NCBI GenBank assembly: GCA_047973435.1
Contig: JBKECA010000031.1
Coordinates: 1-47,131 of the forward strand
Length of the DNA: 47,131 bases
Source: JBKECA01 sp047973435
Lineage (GTDB): Bacteria; Planctomycetota; Planctomycetia; Planctomycetales; Planctomycetaceae
Direction: 5' to 3'
Positions 1 to 7,100 of this stretch are shown here, in pieces. Numbering within the stretch: the stretch's first letter is position 1; every line of letters begins with the position of its first letter. The position numbers and the translations under genes are program-made. The notes under the pieces are model-generated. The model ran no database searches. It saw nothing but the letters and a program-made list of their open reading frames with translations, and was not told the DNA's origin.

Positions 1-208
1 ACTCGGCAACGACCGCCGCAGCAGCCCCGGTGTGGGTGATGCCGACCAGCTGACCGAAATCGTCGTAGGCATAGGCGCTGCCGCTGAGGAGGGTGGTCCC
101 GGTCAGGTCGGCATACCGATCGGTGCTGATGAGCTGGCCGCGATGCTGCGGCGCCGAGGCCACCTCCAGACGACTTCCACACAGCGGGAGTCTTGATCGC
201 TTCGAGGT
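1..208 (-). pseudogene. RHS/YD-repeat protein fragment
   Basis: The minus strand is open from base 208 to the window edge and reads, in its last part, as YD-repeat sequence: RYADLTGTTLLSG, then AYAYDDFGQLVGITHTG. Both match the consensus of RHS/YD-repeat surface or secreted proteins. A TGA stop lies at 209-211 just upstream and there is no start codon context, so this is the interior of a larger gene that has lost its upstream part, probably when the neighbouring IS66 copy inserted and decayed. The coding direction runs out of the window, so the 3' end cannot be judged. Confidence 0.5.
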
Positions 209-216
209 TCATCAAT

Positions 217-555
217 TCAGCGAATGACGCCGCAACGCCTGCGCACGCTGAAGCAAAAACCTCTGCGCGGCGAAGCCGCCCCAGCTTGGCATCGCCAAGC
301 TGGGCCACCCCGCGGATGCCCCGGCTGGCCGCCCCGCTGCTTCTTGTTCTTTCTCTTGGCCGCCGGCGGCTTGGCATGCGGATGCTGCGAGTCGGGCGGC
401 AGCGAAGAGTTTTGGGGCGTCTTCCGAAACCCGGCCAGCTCGGCCTCCAGCCGCGCGATCCGCTGCTCGTAGTGCTGAATGATCGCCTCCACGACCACCC
501 GGGTCTCAGGAGGCAACGCAGCCAGCTGCTCAGGCGTGATGGGCGGAGACGACAT
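217..555 (-). pseudogene. IS66-family transposase, N-terminal remnant
   Basis: The first 83 residues are typical of the N-terminus of the large IS66 transposase: a coiled coil (about residues 22-44, HYEQRIARLEAELAGF), the NSSLPPDSQ motif and the basic stretch KRKNKKQRGGQPGHPRG. After residue 83 (near base 309) the reading frame continues with unrelated, cysteine- and arginine-rich sequence and stops after 30 more codons. The zinc-ribbon and the DDE catalytic region (several hundred residues in the family) are gone. The breakpoint coincides with a perfect hairpin at 280-304. No IS ends were identified. Confidence 0.75.
280..304. repeat. REP-like palindrome at the IS66 breakpoint
   Basis: An 11-bp perfect inverted repeat, CCCAGCTTGGC (280-290) and GCCAAGCTGGG (294-304), with a 3-nt loop ATC. 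It sits exactly where the IS66 reading frame loses similarity to the family. Short GC-rich palindromes of this style are scattered through planctomycete genomes as far as I recall; a second of similar build lies at 26200-26225. It has no U-tract, so it is not a convincing terminator. Confidence 0.5.
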
Positions 556-653
556 GCCCGAGATGTCGCAGATTCAGACATTTCAGGAAAGACCAATCGC
601 CGACCCGTGAACGGTTACCCTACTGGTGCTCCTAAGTCGGTGGAACCTACGGA

Positions 654-995
654 TCACGGCACCAGCAGATCATCGAGTTCAACGGCCCAGTGTCTGCCTT
701 GCTGCTGAATTGTCAGCTGAAACTCCAGGTCGGAGCGGCCCTCTTCCTTAGTCCACAGCGGAGCCCGTACGGACCACGTTGGGACTGCTAAGTCTCGAAT
801 CACAACGGAGTCCAGTTCCAAATACGCGTCTGCCGGCGGAGCGACAAGCGTCCTACCGTAGTCACTGACCACCGCGCGCAAATCGTCAGCCGAAAGACGT
901 GAAGCGGAACAAGCGGCAACCACATCCTCATACTCTCCGTATGCGAGTGTGGTCACTAGCTTGCGAACAACCGATTCCAAATCACTCGACGACAT
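654..995 (-). CDS. Small DUF7668-like protein
   Basis: A 113-residue acidic, soluble protein starting MSSSDLESVVRKLVTT. The central and C-terminal part (VPTWSVRAPLWTKEEGRSDLEFQLTI) resembles small bacterial proteins grouped as DUF7668, which have no known function. There is no signal peptide or membrane segment. The frame stays open a further 78 codons upstream, but that part is low-quality sequence, so the internal ATG at 993-995 is preferred. It stands alone between the IS66 remnant and the transposase and may be an orphan of a damaged locus. The family assignment is from memory of the motif. Confidence 0.6.
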   Translation of the reverse strand: MSSSDLESVVRKLVTTLAYGEYEDVVAACSASRLSADDLRAVVSDYGRTLVAPPADAYLELDSVVIRDLAVPTWSVRAPLWTKEEGRSDLEFQLTIQQQGRHWAVELDDLLVP

Positions 996-1457
996 CGGCG
1001 TCTCCTCATCGGTTCCCAGGAATACGCGTTGGCGTATCCGGACGCACACCCAAACCATAGAAGTACGTGTCGGCTTCCTCAACCCTCCCCGTAAACAACT
1101 TTCTCTATACGGGTTCACGGAGTGAGACTTCCCCCAAGTGCTGATGGGAAAACAGGTTCGGAGTTTGACTCTCTGTCGCATCTCGGTTAACGCGAGAACA
1201 ACCTCTGATATGCGGCACGCCTGGGGCATCTGGCGTCAAGCCAGCGACCAAATCTCGCTCAAGATGCGATTCAAACTGGGCGGTCTGTGCGGGTCATTCA
1301 GCAGGCAAAGCATGAGATCAGTGGCGGCCTGAAAAGCTAAATCCACAGGCATGGGCAGGCTCAGAATGAGGCGGTAGTTTGTCCGCCTTCCAGCGGGGTA
1401 CAAAAACTCTGATTCCCCGTGAATTCCAATGTTTTCTGAGATCCTGACCGTAGCAAG
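996..1457. other. Gap with no recognisable gene
   Basis: About 460 bases between two genes that point away from each other. Short frames on both strands have no start context or family resemblance. No terminal inverted repeat for the transposase at 1458 could be recognised, so the IS boundary here is unknown. Confidence 0.4.
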
Positions 1458-2534
1458 ATGACACGGATATTGCACCCACTCCTGGCACTATTGGCTTGCG
1501 CAAACCGGCAAGAACTGGCCCGTCAGGTGGCGTACCTGAAAGAAGAGAACCGGATTCTTCGGGACCGACTTCCGAAGCGGATCGTGGCAACCGATAAGGA
1601 GAAGCGCCGACTGATCAAAGCGGGACGAAAGCTGGGCGCGCAGCTGAAGGAGCTGACCTCGTTCGTCACCTATCAGACCTTTGCACGCTGGGTGCGGGAG
1701 AAAGAAGAGAATCACCAGGCAAAGTCAGCACCGCCGAAACGCAAACCCGGACGCCCGCGCACGAGCGATGAGATCCGGGACATGGTCGTCAAACTGGCCC
1801 GTGAAAACACCTGGGGTTACACCCGGATTCTTGGCGAACTGAGGAAACTCGGAATCACGATTTCGCGGCAGACGGTGAAGAACATTCTGAAGGAACATGG
1901 ACTCGATCCTGAACCGAAACGCGGTACCGGATCATGGGAAGAGTTCCTGAGGATTCATGCGGACACGCTGTGGCAGTGCGACTTTGTGTCCAAGCCAATG
2001 TGGACGATGAAGGGAATGGTGGACCTGTATTTCCTGGTGTTTCTGCACCTCGGAACGCGGCGCTGCTGGATCTCTCCCTGCACCGCCAGTCCTGATTCCG
2101 CCTGGGTCAGCCAGCAGGCCAAAAACTTCCTCATGGACGCTGAAGACATGGAGTTGGCCCCGACGCACGTGATGCGGGACAACGATAAAAAGTTCTCGGC
2201 ACAGTTTGACCAGACGCTGAAATCGAGCGGGGTCAAAGTGAAGCGGAACACACCGCGCTCACCCAACCTCCGAGCGCATGTGGAGCGGTTCATCCAGAGC
2301 CTGAAGCACGAATGCCTCGACAAGTTCGTGATCGTGGCGGAGCGCCATCTGAATCACGTCAACCGGGAGTGGCGACTCCATTACAACCGCGAACGTCCGC
2401 ACGAACGCCGGGATCACCTTCCGCCAGAGTATGAGCAGGCTCCGGCCCCTGTCACGACGATTCGACCGGGCGACGTCCTCTGCACAACGCGGCTCGGCGG
2501 CCTGCTGAAGTCGTACACGCGCCGAGCGGCGTGA
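1458..2534 (+). CDS. Integrase-core (rve) DDE transposase
   Basis: A 358-residue protein with a coiled-coil N-terminus (QVAYLKEENRILRDRLP, about residues 24-40), a helix-turn-helix region (residues 90-150, with TWGYTRILGELRKLGITIS followed by RQTVKNILKEHGL), and an rve/DDE core. Likely catalytic acids are the Asp in LWQCDF (about 174), the Asp in MRDNDKKF (about 239-241) and the Glu in RAHVERF (about 274). It resembles single-gene IS3/IS481-like transposases common in planctomycetes. The stop codon (2532-2534) directly abuts the stop codon of the convergent TspO gene, so the 3' end of any element lies within or very close to that gene. No flanking repeats were seen. Confidence 0.8.
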   Translation: MTRILHPLLALLACANRQELARQVAYLKEENRILRDRLPKRIVATDKEKRRLIKAGRKLGAQLKELTSFVTYQTFARWVREKEENHQAKSAPPKRKPGRPRTSDEIRDMVVKLARENTWGYTRILGELRKLGITISRQTVKNILKEHGLDPEPKRGTGSWEEFLRIHADTLWQCDFVSKPMWTMKGMVDLYFLVFLHLGTRRCWISPCTASPDSAWVSQQAKNFLMDAEDMELAPTHVMRDNDKKFSAQFDQTLKSSGVKVKRNTPRSPNLRAHVERFIQSLKHECLDKFVIVAERHLNHVNREWRLHYNRERPHERRDHLPPEYEQAPAPVTTIRPGDVLCTTRLGGLLKSYTRRAA

Positions 2535-3020
2535 TTATCCGCCGGAATTCAGTCGCCAAATCGTGAAGTTGAGCACACTCGCGAATGTGACCCAGACCAG
2601 GTATGGCACCAGCAACCAGCCGGCAGGTTTCGAGCGTCGAAAGAACGCCACCGTCGTTGCCAGAATCACCAGCCAGAGGATGACAATCTCAACCACAGCC
2701 CAGCCGATCTGGTGCATCCCGAAGAAGATCCAAGACCACGCGACGTTGAGAATCAGCTGGACGGCGAACAGCGACAATGGAGTCTTTGATTCCTTGAACC
2801 CCGCCGGCTTCCAGACCAGCCAGGCGGAGATCCCCATCAGTACAAAGAGAGTCGTCCAGACTGGGCCGAACACCCAGTTTGGTGGATTCCATTCCGGCTT
2901 CACGACCGTCCGATACCAGCCATCAATCTCCGGCGTTGTTGCCACGGCTCCGAGCCCACCCGCTCCCACGCAGACCAGAACAAACAAGAACAATCCGATC
3001 CAACGAGTCAGCTCGTTCAT
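2535..3020 (-). CDS. tspO: TspO/MBR family tryptophan-rich sensory protein
   Basis: A 161-residue membrane protein with five hydrophobic segments and the TspO signatures: PEWNPPNWVFGPVWTTLFVLMG in the first loop and helix 2, Trp-rich helices, and NVAWSWIFFG in helix 3. TspO proteins bind porphyrins and cholesterol-like ligands in the membrane and act in stress and tetrapyrrole handling. The start is placed at the ATG at 3018-3020, which overlaps the stop of the upstream cupin gene by ATGA; an earlier in-frame ATG 9 codons upstream would lie deep inside the cupin gene. The overlap implies translational coupling. Confidence 0.9.
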   Translation of the reverse strand: MNELTRWIGLFLFVLVCVGAGGLGAVATTPEIDGWYRTVVKPEWNPPNWVFGPVWTTLFVLMGISAWLVWKPAGFKESKTPLSLFAVQLILNVAWSWIFFGMHQIGWAVVEIVILWLVILATTVAFFRRSKPAGWLLVPYLVWVTFASVLNFTIWRLNSGG

Positions 3021-3298
3021 GACTGACCTCGGTACCCGAACAGCCAACGGGCTGTGGTCTTACCGATGTTTCGTGCCGAGTGAACGGCTCCAGCCGGAAT
3101 GAACAGTTCTTTGCCCGGCTCTGGATGCTGGATCTCTCCCTCTACCTCGAATTCCATTTCTCCCTCTAGGACGACCACCACCTCATCGGTGGCGTGCGTA
3201 AAGTCCTCCCAGCTCTGTCCGGGAGGATCGGTCCAGAGTTCGCAACTGAAGCCACGAGACATCCAGTTGTCAGCGATCTGTTGGGGATCCAATGTCAT
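3017..3298 (-). CDS. Small single-domain cupin protein
   Basis: A 93-residue protein with the conserved cupin barrel motifs: an acidic first motif (HATDEVVVVLEGEMEFEVEGE) and the second motif PGKELFIPAGAVHSARNIG. Candidate metal ligands are the His and Glu of HATDEVV and the His of AVHSARN. Small cupins of this type are cytosolic; the ligand cannot be told from sequence. Its stop codon overlaps the tspO start (ATGA at 3017-3020), so the two are probably made together, perhaps joining a stress sensor and a small ligand-binding protein. Confidence 0.8.
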   Translation of the reverse strand: MTLDPQQIADNWMSRGFSCELWTDPPGQSWEDFTHATDEVVVVLEGEMEFEVEGEIQHPEPGKELFIPAGAVHSARNIGKTTARWLFGYRGQS

Positions 3299-3334
3299 TC
3301 ATCAATTTTCTTGGCTACAGTTTTCAGCGACACC

Positions 3335-4144
3335 TTAACACCGAATTTTACGCAGGTCTCGGTTCACGCCGTCGACTGAAAACTCATCGGGGTCAAACTC
3401 ACCGGCCCATTCCATCAGTTCCTCGTGCCGTTCGTGTTCCGGATCGGCAATCGCCTCCAGAAACTCCGCGTAGCCCCAGACGCCCCCCACGTCTTCCGGC
3501 GGGCCGGAGCGTTTCCCATCTGTGCAGCGGGGATACTTGATGCCGGGTTCGGCGCTCGCAGTTCCTTCCAGTTTGATGGCATGCTGCCAACCGTCGCCGA
3601 AGTCGTACTCATAAACGAACTTCACCCGCTGGCCAGCTCCGGCGATGACTTGGCTGAGTCGGACCTTCCGTTCATCGATGAGCCGAATGCCGAAATCCGC
3701 ATCCATCGGATCAGGCGTACCATACTGCTTCTGGCCAACCTGAAAGCGATGGAGATGGTAGTCGTCCCACCCCATGGCCACCTGAATGATGTCATGCAGC
3801 GTTGCCAGTGAGCAGTCGTGTGTTTCAATCCGACGCCAGATTGGCGGGTCACTGCCGACGAGTGTCACCTTCAGCCGCATGACCTCTTTGGCTGCACTTT
3901 CGCGGGTCAGGATATCACTCGACTTGTCGACGATGTGTCGCAGCGAGTTGCGCACCGTCCCAGTCGGGGCATCGCCGATCGCTTTCCACGCTGCGTCACG
4001 GAGTCGTTCGATCTGCTTCTTCGTGAGCGGAATTGAGCGCTCGTTCCGTGTGTCGAGCATGAGACGATCAGCCAGTTCCGGCAGCAGGTCACTGGCAACC
4101 AGCCGCTGGGCACATGTCAGTCGCAGGCCATAAGTCTCACTCAT
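3335..4144 (-). CDS. Plasmid pRiA4b ORF-3-like protein
   Basis: A 269-residue protein whose residues about 88-265 match the pRiA4b ORF-3 family: LKVTLVGSDPPIWRRIE, then LHDIIQVAMGWDDYHLHRF, VKFVYEYDFGDGWQHAIKLE, and GKRSGPPEDVGGVWGYAEFLEA. The family is widespread in bacteria and on plasmids and has no firmly known function. The first 85 residues form a separate helical region rich in Arg and Leu. It is a single gene; the next operon ends 30 bases upstream of its start. Confidence 0.88.
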   Translation of the reverse strand: MSETYGLRLTCAQRLVASDLLPELADRLMLDTRNERSIPLTKKQIERLRDAAWKAIGDAPTGTVRNSLRHIVDKSSDILTRESAAKEVMRLKVTLVGSDPPIWRRIETHDCSLATLHDIIQVAMGWDDYHLHRFQVGQKQYGTPDPMDADFGIRLIDERKVRLSQVIAGAGQRVKFVYEYDFGDGWQHAIKLEGTASAEPGIKYPRCTDGKRSGPPEDVGGVWGYAEFLEAIADPEHERHEELMEWAGEFDPDEFSVDGVNRDLRKIRC

Positions 4145-4174
4145 GCAGATTCCTCACATTGCTATTAACCATGA

Positions 4175-7100
4175 CTATTGAGTCTCGCCGCCACTAAGCG
4201 GGCTTCGCTTTGAACATCCCTCGCAATACGTCCTCTGCATCGCATCAATCACCACGTCAATGTCTTCCATCTCGATCTGAGTTTGGTAGCCAAGCAACTC
4301 GCACGAGCACGTATAGACTGTGGGCCGAGCGTACACCGTCTCCGGAGATTGCATGTGCAGCAAATTCTGAAGAGGCTGCAGGTGGCGGCAATACTCCCAC
4401 TGCACAACTTCGATTCGAACCAACTTCCTGGCATCAGCTTCCACATGTTTGCGCCGGTCTACGGGGTAACCGGCCGCTTTCATTACGTGGTCAGTCAGGT
4501 CTTGAATCGCCTTCTCGCCTCCGGTGCGTAACCCATCGCTTCCGCGTCCAGCCCCGAACTCCACTGCCAAGGGATCATGACGACGAGACAGCTCCGCACG
4601 TTCAATCGCTGGCCAATTTGCTGAGTCCGTCCGAAGCGATTCAATCTCCGCTTCGAACTCCGCCTTCGCTGTTACGTCCCCGATCGCGGCTGCTGAACTG
4701 ATTCCTTCGTTCGCCGCCTTAATGCGAGCCTCTGCCTGGAGATTCAACGGCAGTTGCTTGGCAGCCTCAATCGACCGGCGAAAGTCCTCGACAGAACTCT
4801 GAACCCACTCGCGACGGAGTTTCTCGTGATCATTACTTTTCAGGAGTCCTGCGGCACCGAACTTCCGAATGATGCCGCGGTCAAGGCAGATCGATGCCAA
4901 GTCATGGGTCAGCATTTTCAGCTGTCGACAATCGCGCTCAGCCTCCTCCAGCTTCGTCAAGCAGATGGTCAACTCCGCGATTGCGTCGTTACGACTTCGT
5001 TCCGCAGCAGCGATTGACGCCAAGAGAATCGGGCCACGTACCTCATCCTGGGTTTTCAACAGTGCAACAGCCTCATGGACCCGGAGCGCGGCTGCAAATC
5101 CTTTGGCCCCGAAATGGGCGGCTGAGAGGCGGACGCCCAAATAATTAGGAACATCGGCCGAATCCAGCAGCGGCCCCACACGCTCGCTGGTGAGCAGCCG
5201 TGAGACCTGCACCATAAGCTCGCGTCCAGTTCCGTCAGACATTCCTTGAAGGCTGTGCCGAAGCCACACGTAGTAGTTTGCCTCTGACGCAGGCATGAAT
5301 CGGGGCAGAGCGGGCTCCAACTGCAAGAGCGAATGGCACACGCCGTCAACGAAGTCGCCTGTTTCGAGAACCTTGGTGAGAATTTCTAGGGCTGAAATCG
5401 TGGAAGTCCAATCCTCCTTCCTCTCATGCACATTCTGAAGTGCAGTGTGCAATGCGCTAACGTCTGCACGCAGTTGTGACACGTGACTCGACGCGAGAGG
5501 CGACAGCAAGAGCGTGCCAAGTCCTCCGAGCACTTCGTTCTTCAGCACTTCATCTGAATTCACCGTTTTGACTGTTCGCAGGATGAGCACCGTTTCGCGA
5601 ACCGCGACGCGCACGCCGCATGTGTCGAATGCGCAACGAGTCAACTCGTTTCTAAGTGCGAACACCTTCCTTTCGGCTGAAACGGCAGACCGGCTGAGCA
5701 CTGCGAGGCATGCTCTGGCCCAACTGGAGTCGCGGGCACTGGAGATCCGAGAGAAGAGCTGGTGTTGCTGGCCAAGCCAACGGCCCAAGAACTCCGAGTC
5801 GTGGCTACCTGTTTCGCATGTCAGCCAAGCCAACCGCCACTCCCAAGTCAGGAATTCGGACTCCTGGACTTGTCGACCTCTCGAGTACCTGAAGAGGAAA
5901 AAGAAGCAGAGATGTCGCGCCACTGACAACGCCCGATGCGCGATGGCCACCTGAAATGCGTTGTTCAACTTGGAAGTACTATCTTCTTCAAGAGCAACGA
6001 GCATTCCGGCCAGGGCACTCAGAGTGATCTCGCGGGCCGGACTGTTCGACGCGACAGCAGCCTCTGCAGCGGAAGCCGCGGACCGCAATTCTCCTCGTGC
6101 ATCGGACGTGTCAGCCACATCAATGGCCAGTTGGATGAGCCGGCCTACATCGTGATCCAGTAGGAAGGCGTGATACGCATCCACTTGCTCGGGCGGGCCA
6201 TGCGTCCAAAACCAGTCGGTTGCCGCTAGACCAAGCGTGACGGCCAAGTCGAGCCGTCCGATCGCAATCGCAGCGTCCGCTCCGAACCGTGCTGCTCCAA
6301 TTCGCCGTTCGGGGACGGTTACCTCGTGCCATACTTCAAGAAGCAATTCCAAACCGCGGTGAGGAAGGTCGAACGCGACACATGCGTTACCCAGCATGAG
6401 CGTGGGGGCCAGTGGCTCCATCTGTTTTGAGCCAGGGATTTGGCCTCTCAATCCAATGGTGAATCCGGGAACTGGTGCCTCAGGACCAGTCGATATTCCC
6501 CGGATTCGATCTGACAAGTGCCATGCCAGTTGGCCGACGACCACCCATTCGGGTGTAGTGGGATCACCGGATTTGAGAACGGCGTGAGCACGGATCAGGT
6601 GCCGCGCCGCCCGTCCGAACCTTCCAGCCAAGGTCGCGACAGCAGCAGCCTCGAGCAGACTCTGTGCCGACAGGTGCCGGCCCCACGAAGTCCCGTCGCG
6701 GTTATAGAGACGAACGGCCTCCTCAAGGGACTCCAACGCCGCAAGCAGTTGTCCCTGACGGGCCAAGCAGATTCCGAGCATGACCTGTGACTCGGCCCGC
6801 TCGCTGATCATCTCCAGCGGCCAAGTCGCGATTGCCTCTCGGTACTGAGACGTAGCGGCCTGAATCTCTCCGGCGCATCGCAAAGCATTGCCGTGCGTTT
6901 GAAGAAGAATCGCCTTCAAATCGTGACCAGGGTCTTCCGTCAGGCTGACCAACCGCTCGGCCGTTGCCAACGCCCCGTCAAAGTCGCGCAGGATGTCAAT
7001 CTGAATTCTGCTGATCACACTGCCGATGACGAGTGCGGCTCGGTCTTCTCCAATCCTGTGCAATTCGTTCTCAATCCGCTCCAGGTCGTTCACGCGATGC

